Notes: generated by a model not told the origin, from the letters alone. Counted from the first letter of the stretch, positions 16,395 through 23,996 are shown. The stretch: 28,827 bases of DNA from Candidatus Mnemosynella bozhongmuii (GCA_014361165.1 JACIWD010000076.1:1-28827); one strand, 5' to 3'. Program-made: numbers and translations.

Positions 16395-17398
16395 CGCTTG
16401 ATTTTGAGGAGGTGAGGAGACTTCTTGAAAAATTGAGAGAAGCAAGAATGGAGGAGATTCCAGATGAGATTGATCTCGACGGAGTTGAGCAGTATGGAGA
16501 GTGGGACGGAGTTGGACGGGATTTCAAAACCTTCAGAGACTATCAGAGGTGGGCATTTGAAATATGCAGAAACAGAGTCATTGCTGCAGTGGATGGAGGC
16601 CAGATAAATCCGGACAGAACCCTCTATCCTCCGATTGGACTCGTTCAGTCAGCTGCTTTTGTGAATTTTCATGATGGAAGATATGAGAAGCTGCATGAAA
16701 TCGAGCTTGTTATTCCTGAATCAGAGCACTCAAGATTTGAGGAGCTCACATCACTGAGGAGATTCTCTCTTGAGTGCAGAATGATTAAAAGAGTTATGGA
16801 ATCTTTCGGAGATGAGAAACTTTACATTCTGTATGACGGCTCTCTGATAGCCTCATTCCTTGGAGAGCTCTCTTCAGAGGTGAGAGAGGAATATCTGAAG
16901 AATTTAAATGAAGTTCTGAGGCTTTCTGAGGAGCTGAGAATCCCCCTGATCGGTTATGTCGATCTCTCATATGCAAGAGACCTTCTCAGTGAGGTTGAGA
17001 ATTTGAGAGGAGGGAAATTCAGAGGTTTCGATGCGGAGGTTCTCAAAGGAAGACTGGAGAACTGGGGGGACTGCACCCCGGTTTTTGTCGCGAAAAGAGA
17101 CATAACGAAGAAATATGATGTGAAAATCTGTTATTCCTATTTTCTCAAATCAAAAAAAGCTCTTCCTTCCAGAATCGAATTTCCCTTCTGGATGAGGGAC
17201 ATGAAGAGGGAGATCGTTAATGTTGTTCTCTCCCAGTGCATTCTGGGTGGAGGAGGATACCCCTATGTTCTCGAATCAGCCGACAAACTTGCACACATAG
17301 GGAGGAGAGATAGAGAGAGATTCAAAACAATGGTTATGAAGTATCTCTCCGGCTTTCCATCCTTTAAGAGCGAAAGCAAGAGTTTGAGGAGGAGATAA
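16391..17398 (+). CDS. nurA: 5'-3' nuclease NurA
   Basis: 335 residues. NurA is a Mn-dependent nuclease with an RNase H-like/PIWI-type fold that docks as a dimer on the HerA hexamer to make the 5'-strand resection machine. The catalytic acidic residues fit AAVDGGQ (D68), LYDGSL (about 149) and GYVDLS (about 191). The C-terminal LSQCILGGGGYPYVLESADKLAHI segment is typical of the family. The ATG overlaps the rad50 stop by four bases. The next gene starts two bases after the stop, so this is one operon. Confidence 0.92.
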   Translation: MTLDFEEVRRLLEKLREARMEEIPDEIDLDGVEQYGEWDGVGRDFKTFRDYQRWAFEICRNRVIAAVDGGQINPDRTLYPPIGLVQSAAFVNFHDGRYEKLHEIELVIPESEHSRFEELTSLRRFSLECRMIKRVMESFGDEKLYILYDGSLIASFLGELSSEVREEYLKNLNEVLRLSEELRIPLIGYVDLSYARDLLSEVENLRGGKFRGFDAEVLKGRLENWGDCTPVFVAKRDITKKYDVKICYSYFLKSKKALPSRIEFPFWMRDMKREIVNVVLSQCILGGGGYPYVLESADKLAHIGRRDRERFKTMVMKYLSGFPSFKSESKSLRRR

Positions 17399-17400
17399 AA

Positions 17401-17946
17401 ATGGAAATTGGTGTGATAGTTGGATCAGAATCTCACGTCAAGTATATTGCGAGAGTTTTTAAAGAAGGCGAGGTGGATAATCCCCCCAGACCCGAGGATT
17501 GCTCACTCGGAAGGTTTGTGGTGATGGGGAGGGAGACAGTTGGAATAATAACGAATACAACAATCGTTGACCCTGATTATGGAAGAAGAATTTACGGAAG
17601 TCCTGAAGAGATGAGAGTTCTGATTCCGGATTATCTGGATGAGAGGGAGAAGTTCGTGAGCATTGTTGCGATTGGAACGAAAGAGAGACAGGGAGTAATT
17701 TCCTCAACTCCCTTTGTTGGAGACCTGGTGAGAGTCATGGAAAGAGATGAGATAAAGAATTTCCATGAGGTGGATGGAGATCTGAGGATTGTGTATCTTC
17801 CGCACCTCTACGGGGAGCCTCTTTTCGACGCCATTGTAAATGCACTTGTGGACGAACTCTCGGAAATATTCAGAGAGAAGAGAGAAGTTCTTGAAGGTGT
17901 CAGGAAAATGGCACTCTGGAAGAGAATGAAGGAGGTTTACAGATGA
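17401..17946 (+). CDS. HAS-barrel-like protein between NurA and HerA, function unknown
   Basis: 181 residues with no Walker motifs and no cysteine cluster. It begins MEIGVIVGSESHVKYIARV and continues through short beta-strand-like segments (GRFVVM, TVGIITNT, FVSIVAIG), a pattern like the HAS (HerA-ATP synthase) barrel that opens HerA itself. The C-terminal 40 residues look helical (AIVNALVDELSEIFREKREVLEGV). It lies between nurA and herA with two bases before it and a four-base overlap after it, so it is almost certainly co-expressed with both. A role as an adaptor or regulator of the HerA-NurA complex is inference. The HAS-barrel assignment is by eye. Confidence 0.72.
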   Translation: MEIGVIVGSESHVKYIARVFKEGEVDNPPRPEDCSLGRFVVMGRETVGIITNTTIVDPDYGRRIYGSPEEMRVLIPDYLDEREKFVSIVAIGTKERQGVISSTPFVGDLVRVMERDEIKNFHEVDGDLRIVYLPHLYGEPLFDAIVNALVDELSEIFREKREVLEGVRKMALWKRMKEVYR

Positions 17947-19517
17947 TAATAGGTGTCGTGAGAGGGATTGGAGATAATCCCAATGAGTTCGAGTTCATCA
18001 CGCCGGATGTCTCAAAAATGAGCATAGGAGACTTTGTAACTCTTGAACATGATGGAATGGAGATAATCTCAAGAATCAATGAATGCAGACCCCTGACAGA
18101 TTATCCTCCCGTAATGTATTCAAATCCGGAGATTCCCCCTTCCAGAATAGCGGAAATCCTAGGAGATGAGGAAAAGGAGCTCTATGTTGTCAGGGCAACC
18201 ATTCTCGGATATTTTGATGAGGAGAGCGGAGAGTTCGTGAATCCGAGAATAATACCAAGACAGGGTTCTCAGGTGAAATATGCTTCTGAGGAGCTTCTGA
18301 AGAAATGTCTGAACAGAAAGACCTCTGGAAGAGGGATTGCCCACATAGGATACATGCTCACGAGAAGGGATGTCAGGGTTCCAATATATCTCGATGTCTC
18401 CGCAATAGCGAGCGAGCACATGTGCATTCTTGCGAGCACAGGGAGCGGAAAAAGCTATCTTGCCGGAGTGATTGTTGAAGAGCTCCTCTCCCCCAGAAAC
18501 ATGGCATCCGTTCTGATTTTTGACCCGCACGGAGAATACCACACACTGGTGGAGATGATGAACAGGGAAGAGTTCAGAGAGGGCTGGTATTCTCCAGAGG
18601 TCGAGGTCATTCCTTCGGAAAGAATAAAAATAAGATTCTCGGAACTTGAGGTCTCGGACATTTCGGCATCATTACCGGAGATGTCCGAAAGAATGGAGAC
18701 TCTGCTGAGGAGAGCCTATGAAATGATCTCGAGCGAACCAATAATCACGAGAGCTCTGCTGAAGAGAGCGATAGTGGAGATTGCAGAGGAAGACGAGAGC
18801 ATGAGAAACACGGCAAGGGCTCTCCTCTGGAGAATTGACAGAGTTTTCGATCAGAGCAGAATTTTTGACGATTTCGAGCATCTCTCTCTTCAGAGACTCT
18901 TCTCTCCCGGAAAATGCACAATTCTTGATCTCAGCTCCATGGGAGACTGGGAGCAGCAGATGGTTGCGCTGATAATTCTGAGAAAGCTTCTTCATGCCAG
19001 AATGATGACCGAAAGAGGAAACGCATCCGGAGAGAGCTATCTTCCATACCCTGTTTTCATCATACTAGAGGAGGCTCACAGATTTGCACCGAGAGGAGGA
19101 GATTCGAGAGCTCTGCCAATTATCAGAAGAATTCTTTCTGAGGGAAGAAAATTCGGAATAGGAGTCTGTCTTATAAGTCAGAGACCTTCAAAGATAGACG
19201 GAGATGTTCTCTCTCAGTGCATGACGAGTGTGATAATGAGAATAGTCAATCCCTCGGATCAGGAGAGCATAAGAATATCGGTGGAGAGCGTTGGAAGAGA
19301 AGTTTTAAAGGAGCTTCCAGGACTGACGAAAGGTCAGGCGATTGTCAGCGGAAGAGCTGTGAACACAACAGTTCTGATAAAAGTGAGGGAGAGACTCACA
19401 CCTCATGGAGGAGAGAGCAAAAATGCTCCCGAAGAGTGGAGAAGATATCTCGAGTCAAAAAGAGGGAGGGAGATTCTCCCGTTAGAGGATGAGGAGATCG
19501 AGGTTCTCAGAACTTAA
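17943..19517 (+). CDS. herA: DNA double-strand break repair helicase/translocase HerA
   Basis: 524 residues. It is a hexameric FtsK/VirB4-type DNA translocase that works with NurA in end resection. The N-terminal HAS barrel covers about 1-115. Walker A is ASTGSGKS at 164-171, DPHGEYH comes shortly after, Walker B VFIILEEAH has E376/E377, and the SRALPIIRRILSEGRKFGIG and SQRPSKIDGDVLSQC segments are family-typical (arginine and sensor region). The start overlaps the previous stop (ATGATAA). The stop overlaps the convergent membrane protein gene by four bases. Confidence 0.95.
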   Translation: MIIGVVRGIGDNPNEFEFITPDVSKMSIGDFVTLEHDGMEIISRINECRPLTDYPPVMYSNPEIPPSRIAEILGDEEKELYVVRATILGYFDEESGEFVNPRIIPRQGSQVKYASEELLKKCLNRKTSGRGIAHIGYMLTRRDVRVPIYLDVSAIASEHMCILASTGSGKSYLAGVIVEELLSPRNMASVLIFDPHGEYHTLVEMMNREEFREGWYSPEVEVIPSERIKIRFSELEVSDISASLPEMSERMETLLRRAYEMISSEPIITRALLKRAIVEIAEEDESMRNTARALLWRIDRVFDQSRIFDDFEHLSLQRLFSPGKCTILDLSSMGDWEQQMVALIILRKLLHARMMTERGNASGESYLPYPVFIILEEAHRFAPRGGDSRALPIIRRILSEGRKFGIGVCLISQRPSKIDGDVLSQCMTSVIMRIVNPSDQESIRISVESVGREVLKELPGLTKGQAIVSGRAVNTTVLIKVRERLTPHGGESKNAPEEWRRYLESKRGREILPLEDEEIEVLRT

Positions 19518-20047
19518 CTCATCCTCTCCACAATCTTCTCAAGTGTTTTTCTCATCTCCCTCAGCTCTTCGTGAATTTCGTAGAGAGCCTCCTCAACGGT
19601 CCTTCCCTGATAGATGACTGACTGAAGTCTTGAATGGTACAGTTTCTTCAAATCGATATCATGATAGAACTCGTGCTTTCTGCCATAGATGTCCTTTGCA
19701 ATGATGTGCACATAAAGGAAATCGTGATTCTCAGAGAGTTCTTTGAGAGTGGAGTAGCCGAGCATGAATCTTTTGAACTCATCCCTTCGAATGTAAGGTG
19801 CATACATCAGAAATTCCTCTCCTCTCGGAGAATTATCAAACCTGAACCTTATTTCCACATCCTCCGCAACAGCCCCAACATTTCTCACACAGAGAACCGG
19901 ACCTACTTCTTCGAAAACATCAATTCTTGCCTCCAGAATTGGTCTGACATCATCAAATCTCGCCTGCCTCATAAGCCAGGCATAGTAACCTGTTACTCCG
20001 GCAAGAAATGCAGTTACAATAACCGACGCCCACAGAGGGTCGAGCAT
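19514..20047 (-). CDS. Membrane-anchored protein of unknown function
   Basis: 177 residues, not recognised. An N-terminal hydrophobic segment (about residues 5-25, WASVIVTAFLAGVTGYYAWL) looks like a single membrane anchor. A beta-rich domain follows with ILEARIDVFEEVGPVLCVRNVGAVAEDVEI, like small proteins with an Ig-like or 'nonaspanin-free' fold of unclear topology; I make no family claim. The C-terminus (about 145-177) is a charged amphipathic helix, probably coiled coil. An AT-rich TTTTTATTTTC block near 20065-20075 on the minus strand suggests its own leaderless promoter inside the end of the DIPPS gene. It is convergent with herA. Confidence 0.75.
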   Translation of the reverse strand: MLDPLWASVIVTAFLAGVTGYYAWLMRQARFDDVRPILEARIDVFEEVGPVLCVRNVGAVAEDVEIRFRFDNSPRGEEFLMYAPYIRRDEFKRFMLGYSTLKELSENHDFLYVHIIAKDIYGRKHEFYHDIDLKKLYHSRLQSVIYQGRTVEEALYEIHEELREMRKTLEKIVERMS

Positions 20048-20080
20048 GGTTTATGGGTAATGAGGAGAGAAAATAAAAAT

Positions 20081-20701
20081 CTATTGTTTTATTTCAGCGC
20101 CTTTCAGGCTTTCAGCAGTTTTAAAGATGACATAGAAGAAGGAGAGGAATGAGATGAGGAGGAGTCCGAAAAAGAGCTGATCGAGAAGGGAGAAGATGAA
20201 GAGAACGAAGAGCCGGACATCTCTGGAGGCAATTTGAGGCATTCTTCCGAGAAATGCCGGATGTGTTCCAAGAAGCCTTCTCCCCTCACTGTGAAGATAG
20301 CTGACGAGAAGAGAGCCGGAAACTGCGAGAAATGAGATGATGAGTGTGCTCTCAGAGAAAGTGCGACTCCAGAGATAAAGAGATGCGCCGAGAATCATCG
20401 CAACATCCGAAAATCTGTCAAGCATCGTATCGAAAAATGCTCCCCTGTTTGAGCTTCTTCCAGTTGCCCGGGCGAGCTCACCGTCAACACCATCGAAAAT
20501 TGAGGAGAGCTGAACGAGAATTCCCGCACTTATGGGAGAGTTCAGAAGATAGAGAGGAACGGTTGAGAGAGCCATCAGAAAAGAGAGAACAGAAACGGAA
20601 TTTGGTGTGAGAGGGATGCTGTGAGAAACTATGAATGAGGTTATTCTTGAGGAAATTCTTCTGTTTATAAATCTCGATACCGGTCCGTCTGTGCTCTTCA
20701 A
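20081..20701 (-). CDS. CDP-alcohol phosphatidyltransferase family, probable CDP-inositol:inositol-phosphate transferase (DIPP synthase)
   Basis: 206 residues, an integral membrane enzyme with about six hydrophobic segments. The CDP-alcohol phosphotransferase signature is complete: D70-x2-D73-G74-x2-A77-R78-x8-G87-x3-D91-x3-D95. By context it is the DIPPS activity that joins CDP-L-myo-inositol to inositol 1-phosphate, giving di-myo-inositol phosphate phosphate. In Archaeoglobus fulgidus this domain is fused behind the cytidylyltransferase; here it is a separate gene whose start overlaps the IPCT stop by four bases. An archaetidylinositol phosphate synthase role is the main alternative, but the IPCT and MIPS neighbours favour DIPPS. 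Confidence 0.82.
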   Translation of the reverse strand: MKSTDGPVSRFINRRISSRITSFIVSHSIPLTPNSVSVLSFLMALSTVPLYLLNSPISAGILVQLSSIFDGVDGELARATGRSSNRGAFFDTMLDRFSDVAMILGASLYLWSRTFSESTLIISFLAVSGSLLVSYLHSEGRRLLGTHPAFLGRMPQIASRDVRLFVLFIFSLLDQLFFGLLLISFLSFFYVIFKTAESLKGAEIKQ

Positions 20702-21432
20702 TCAACCACCTCCATTCTGAAACGCTCGAGGACTGCCCTTCTTTTCCCTCTTATCAGCTCAAAGTAATCCTGAGGAGTGTCAATCTCGGTCCAGGGGATG
20801 TCATCCAGATCAACACAGGAGACCCTCATCCCAAGTTTCAGGGACTTCTGCAGAAGATCGAAGATGCTCACCTCTCCATTCCATTCAATCTCTTTTCCAG
20901 CTCTCAGAACACTCCTGCTCATCACAAATAGACCTGTGTCATATGCATCGAAATCCTCTATGTTCTTTCCTATTTTCACCACCCTGTTTCCTTCAACCCT
21001 CACTTTTGTTGCCTCCGCCTCATCTATATATTCCGAGTTTCTGCTGACCGCAATGACGACATCATCATCTCCGGCTTCTGAGAGGAGCTTTCTGACTGCC
21101 GATGGAGGATAAAGAGAGTCGCAGCACGAGACAAGGAATCTCTCGCTCTCTGCTCTCTCGACTCCAAGAAGGAGCGAGTAAGCATTTCCCCTCTCAACCA
21201 CGGGATTCTCCACAGGGATGATGCCCTCTGAAAATTCTTTCAGTCTCGCGGAATATCCCGCAGGAACAACAACAACGAATCTCTCGACTCCGGAGTTTTT
21301 CAGAGCCCTCATTGGATATCTGAGAAGGACTTCACCTTCGAGTTCATGAAAGCACTTGGGGATGTCTTTATTGAGCTCTCTCAACCTCCTTCCGAGCCCT
21401 GATGCGAGAATGATGGCTTCCCTCAACTTCAT
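20698..21432 (-). CDS. Nucleotidyltransferase, probable inositol-1-phosphate cytidylyltransferase (IPCT)
   Basis: 244 residues, one GT-A type nucleotidyltransferase domain. The N-terminal signature LASGLGRRLRELNKDIPKC corresponds to the LAAGxGxRLxxxTxxxPK loop. SCCDSLYPP contains the metal-binding Asp, and the end has WTEIDTPQDYFEL, as in sugar nucleotidyltransferases. IPCT forms CDP-inositol from CTP and L-myo-inositol 1-phosphate. The assignment rests on the coupled CDP-alcohol transferase downstream and the divergent MIPS. The ATG at 21432 is about 27 bases from a good TATA box, so it is probably leaderless. Confidence 0.84.
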   Translation of the reverse strand: MKLREAIILASGLGRRLRELNKDIPKCFHELEGEVLLRYPMRALKNSGVERFVVVVPAGYSARLKEFSEGIIPVENPVVERGNAYSLLLGVERAESERFLVSCCDSLYPPSAVRKLLSEAGDDDVVIAVSRNSEYIDEAEATKVRVEGNRVVKIGKNIEDFDAYDTGLFVMSRSVLRAGKEIEWNGEVSIFDLLQKSLKLGMRVSCVDLDDIPWTEIDTPQDYFELIRGKRRAVLERFRMEVVD

Positions 21433-21455
21433 CGAGGTTATAGTTAAAGAGGAAA

Positions 21456-21466
21456 CCTTTAAATAA
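21456..21466 (-). promoter_or_regulatory. TATA box for the IPCT-DIPPS operon
   Basis: On the minus strand this reads TTATTTAAAGG, a good archaeal TATA box. Its centre is about 28 bases from the ATG at 21432, so transcription would start at or just before the ATG. Confidence 0.55.
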
Positions 21467-21480
21467 TTTCGGCTCCGAAA
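21467..21480. promoter_or_regulatory. Palindrome TTTCGG-CT-CCGAAA at the IPCT promoter, candidate operator
   Basis: A perfect 6-bp inverted repeat with a 2-base centre lies directly upstream of the IPCT TATA box, over the BRE position. A second, outer pair (AACCTTT 21454-21460 and AAAGGTT 21479-21485) partly overlaps it. Binding here would block TFB loading at IPCT and could also affect the divergent MIPS gene. The regulator is unknown. Confidence 0.45.
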
Positions 21481-21577
21481 AGGTTCCGGACAAGAGGAAT
21501 TGATGTGCTCGCTTTTATTGAATTCATGACTTGGAATCTCAGAAGGAAAAGATTTTCCGTGGCTGGAGGTGATGCAA

Positions 21578-22732
21578 ATGGTGAAGGTTGTGATTCTCGG
21601 TCAGGGGTATGCTGGAAGCATCTTTGCGATAGGTGTCGAGAGAATTAAAAATGGGGAGATCGAACCCTACGGAGTTCCTCTCGGAGATGAGCTTGAGGAG
21701 AAGATAAGAGAAATAGAGATCGTGGGAAGCTACGATATTGATGAGGAGAAGATAGGGAAGAGTGTTTATGAGGTTTCCAAGAACTACTGGGAAGGAGAGA
21801 TTCCAGAAAGTCTGAAAGAAATTGAGATCAGAAAAGGCGTTCATCTGGGAAGCGTGAGGTGTCTCCCGATTCGAGCGAGGGGTCTTGAGGAGGAGATGTC
21901 TCTCAGGGACGCAGTCTCAAGGCTTGTGGATGAATGGAAGGAGATGGGGGCAGAGGCAATTGTTAATGTGTGCACAACAGAGAAGGCAACACCATTTGCG
22001 AGCAGAGAGGAGATGGAGAGAGCTCTGGAAGAGGGAAGAACTGAGAGATTCTGTGCCACACAGATATATGCCTACGCAGCTTCGGAGTATTCAAAGGAGG
22101 TCGGAGGTTCAGCTTTCATAAACATGATTCCCGCGCTTATAGCCAACGACCCGGTTTATGTTGAGCTTGCAAAGGAGAGAGAGCTTGTGATATTCGGAGA
22201 TGATGGAGCAACAGGAGCAACTCCCCTCACCGCGGATCTTCTGACCCACATGAGGCAGAGGAACAGGAAGGTTCTTTCGGTGGCGCAGTTCAACATAGGC
22301 GGAAACATGGACTTCCTCGCTCTGACTGACGAGGAGAAGAACAAATGCAAGGAGCTGACGAAATCGAGCATAGTTGAGGACATTCTCGGATACGATGCAC
22401 CGCATTTCATCAAGCCAACAGGATATCTTGAGCCGCTCGGGGACAAGAAGTTCATCTCACTGCACATGGAGGTTGTGAGCTTTAACGGGGCAGTTGATGA
22501 ATTTGTGGTGAACGGCAGAATAAACGACAGTCCGGCGCTTGCGGGACTTCTGGTTGACCTCGTGAGGCTCAGCAGAATAGCCGTCAGCAGAAAGGAGTTC
22601 GGAACGGTTTATGATGTGAACGCCTTCTACATGAAGAATCCCGGACCGAAAGAGGCGAAGAACATTCCGAGAATTATGGCATATGAAAAAATGAGGAAGT
22701 GGGCAGGCCTGGAGCCGAAATACGGAGTTTGA
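21578..22732 (+). CDS. Myo-inositol-1-phosphate synthase (MIPS)
   Basis: 384 residues from ATG 21578, selected because GGAGGTG at 21565-21571 is correctly spaced (GTG 21569 and ATG 21572 are too close). MIPS converts glucose 6-phosphate to L-myo-inositol 1-phosphate with NAD. The N-terminal Rossmann loop is LGQGYAGS. Family segments include NVCTTE (about 132), FINMIPALIANDP, FGDDGATGATPLTADLLTHM, QFNIGGNMDF and the LEPLGDKKFISLHMEVVSF stretch. It supplies both substrates of the neighbouring IPCT/DIPPS pair. It ends four bases from the convergent small winged-helix gene. Confidence 0.93.
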   Translation: MVKVVILGQGYAGSIFAIGVERIKNGEIEPYGVPLGDELEEKIREIEIVGSYDIDEEKIGKSVYEVSKNYWEGEIPESLKEIEIRKGVHLGSVRCLPIRARGLEEEMSLRDAVSRLVDEWKEMGAEAIVNVCTTEKATPFASREEMERALEEGRTERFCATQIYAYAASEYSKEVGGSAFINMIPALIANDPVYVELAKERELVIFGDDGATGATPLTADLLTHMRQRNRKVLSVAQFNIGGNMDFLALTDEEKNKCKELTKSSIVEDILGYDAPHFIKPTGYLEPLGDKKFISLHMEVVSFNGAVDEFVVNGRINDSPALAGLLVDLVRLSRIAVSRKEFGTVYDVNAFYMKNPGPKEAKNIPRIMAYEKMRKWAGLEPKYGV

Positions 22733-22736
22733 GTTC

Positions 22737-22970
22737 TCAATTGGAATTTCCCCTTGCCTCTATTTTCCAGGTTGTGCTCTTCGAATGACTCCATCTCTCT
22801 ATTTTCAAATTCTTGCACTCGCTGGAAAGAATTCCGAGAAGGACTCCAACCTTCTTTGATGACATCCCGAGCTCTTTTGCAATATACTTTGATTTGAAAT
22901 ACCTGTTTCCGTTTTTTACCTTCTCCATCAGATAGTTCAGAAGAATTTCCCTTGAGTTCTCCTCTTTCAT
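22737..22970 (-). CDS. Small winged-helix protein (DUF7123-like)
   Basis: 77 residues from ATG 22970 (a TTG immediately upstream at 22973 is an alternative). It looks like a single winged helix: LLNYLMEKVKNGNRYFKSKYIAKELGMSSKKVGVLLGIL contains a helix-turn-helix, followed by a strand pair with IERWSHSKSTTWKI. It resembles the small archaeal DUF7123 proteins, known mainly from haloarchaea and Archaeoglobi and presumed transcription factors. No SD is visible. It is convergent with MIPS, so a role in controlling the DIP genes is possible but only suggested by position. Confidence 0.7.
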   Translation of the reverse strand: MKEENSREILLNYLMEKVKNGNRYFKSKYIAKELGMSSKKVGVLLGILSSECKNLKIERWSHSKSTTWKIEARGNSN

Positions 22971-23021
22971 CAATCAGAAAATTAATTGGAGAGTAGAAAA
23001 AACTTCCGATGATGTGTATGG

Positions 23022-23540
23022 ACATGTCCAGATTAACAAAAACAGATAAATTGTCAAGATGATTTCGGAATATGAAATCGATAAAGGAAATCGTTAAGGG
23101 GCTTAAGATCTTCGAGAGGAACAAGGTTCCGCTGGAAATCAAAGTTCTCGGAATAGCAACTTACATCCAGACTTCTTCCGTTAGGAGGACGGCTAAAATC
23201 CTCTCCGAGTTGCATCCGGTTTCGAAATCATCCGTATGGAACTGGATAAAGAAGCTTGAGGAGAAGTTACCGATTTCTACTGAGAAAAAGCCAAGAAACC
23301 TAGTAGCGATAGACGAAACTGTTGTAAAAGCGAACAGGAAGCGGTACTACGTGTATGCAGCTATAGACGTCGAAAGAGGAGCAAAGCTGAATCAGTCTTC
23401 TCATCCTTCAAGCAGAGGGTCAAGATATTCTTCTGCTCGATTAGCTGTTTCAATCCCATCAGAGACTGGAACCTCTTCTGCAAGCTGTTCATGTGGTATT
23501 ACAACCATCTGAGGTGGTGTCTGTGTTAAGTGGACAGGTT
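23022..23540 (+). mobile_element. Internally deleted IS element remnant with degenerate terminal inverted repeats
   Basis: About 0.52 kb. The left end TGTCCAGATTAACAAAAACA (from 23025) matches the reverse complement of the right end, TGTCCACTTAACACAGACA (23536 back to 23518), with one gap and a few mismatches. Between them is a broken transposase. The flanks 23012-23019 and 23541-23548 agree at 6 of 8 positions, a possible decayed 8-bp target duplication. Overall it looks like a non-autonomous deletion derivative of an archaeal IS6/IS240-type element. Confidence 0.68.
23072..23529 (+). pseudogene. Transposase pseudogene (archaeal IS6-like DDE), internal deletion plus frame change
   Basis: The first about 103 residues are in one frame: a helix-turn-helix region (RRTAKILSELHPVSKSSVWNWIKKLEE), then VAIDETVVK with the first catalytic Asp, and YVYAAIDVERG. 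The reading then shifts by one base, and the other frame continues KAESVFSSFKQRVKIFF (third catalytic Glu), then WNLFCKLFMWYYNHLRW and TAA at 23527-23529, a normal transposase C-terminus. About 80-100 residues holding the second catalytic Asp are missing. In the original frame the ORF runs into a nonsense tail ending at 23512. The protein cannot be active. Confidence 0.8.
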
Positions 23541-23560
23541 CTGTGTGTTAATAGCAAAAT

Positions 23561-23568
23561 TTTAAAAA
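23561..23568 (+). promoter_or_regulatory. TATA-like box of rps8e
   Basis: TTTAAAAA lies about 50 bases before the rps8e ATG and only about 20 bases beyond the IS remnant. It predicts a start near 23590 and a leader of about 26 bases that contains GGGTG at 23604-23608. Confidence 0.4.
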
Positions 23569-23615
23569 TGAGGAGACAACTATAGAAACCCAGAACTCAG
23601 AAAGGGTGTTGGGAA

Positions 23616-23996
23616 ATGATCTGGCAGGGAAGATCAAGAAGGAAGCCGACTGGCGGAATGCTGAAGATGGCAAGGAAGAAGAGAAAGTATGAAATGGGAA
23701 GAGAGCCAGCCGAGACGCACATAGGCGAGACGAAGAAGAAAATTGTCAGATGCAGAGGAGGGAACTATAAGATAAAGCTCCTGAGGACAGAGTATGCTGT
23801 GGTCACAGATCCCAAAACAGGAGAATCAAAGAAAGTGAAGGTTATAAGTGTTCTTGAGAATCCGGCAAACCCGCACTTCGTGAGGCATAACATAATAACG
23901 AAGGGCGCTGTCATAAACACTGAAATAGGGAAGGCAAAGGTAACCTCAAGACCCGGGCAGTGCGGAGTTGTCAACGCTGTTCTGATTGAGGACTGA
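23616..23996 (+). CDS. rps8e: Small ribosomal subunit protein eS8 (S8e)
   Basis: 126 residues, the archaeal length. It begins MIWQGRSRRKPTGGMLK, nearly the family consensus, and continues with KKRKYEMGREPAETHIGE, a lysine-rich segment, NPHFVRHNIITKGAVI and GKAKVTSRPGQCGVVNAVLI. It is a small-subunit protein shared by archaea and eukaryotes. The start is ATG 23616 with GGGTG seven bases upstream. Its 3' end overlaps the convergent hypB by 26 bases, more than any other pair here. Confidence 0.96.
   Translation: MIWQGRSRRKPTGGMLKMARKKRKYEMGREPAETHIGETKKKIVRCRGGNYKIKLLRTEYAVVTDPKTGESKKVKVISVLENPANPHFVRHNIITKGAVINTEIGKAKVTSRPGQCGVVNAVLIED

Noticed and set aside
22627..23142. 171-residue minus-strand frame spanning the MIPS end, the winged-helix gene and the IS left end
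   Set aside because: It crosses two real genes in another frame and has no domain signature.
23012..23548. Possible 8-bp target duplication flanking the IS remnant
   Set aside because: Only 6 of 8 positions agree in GT-rich sequence, and the exact ends are uncertain, so it is not listed as a feature.
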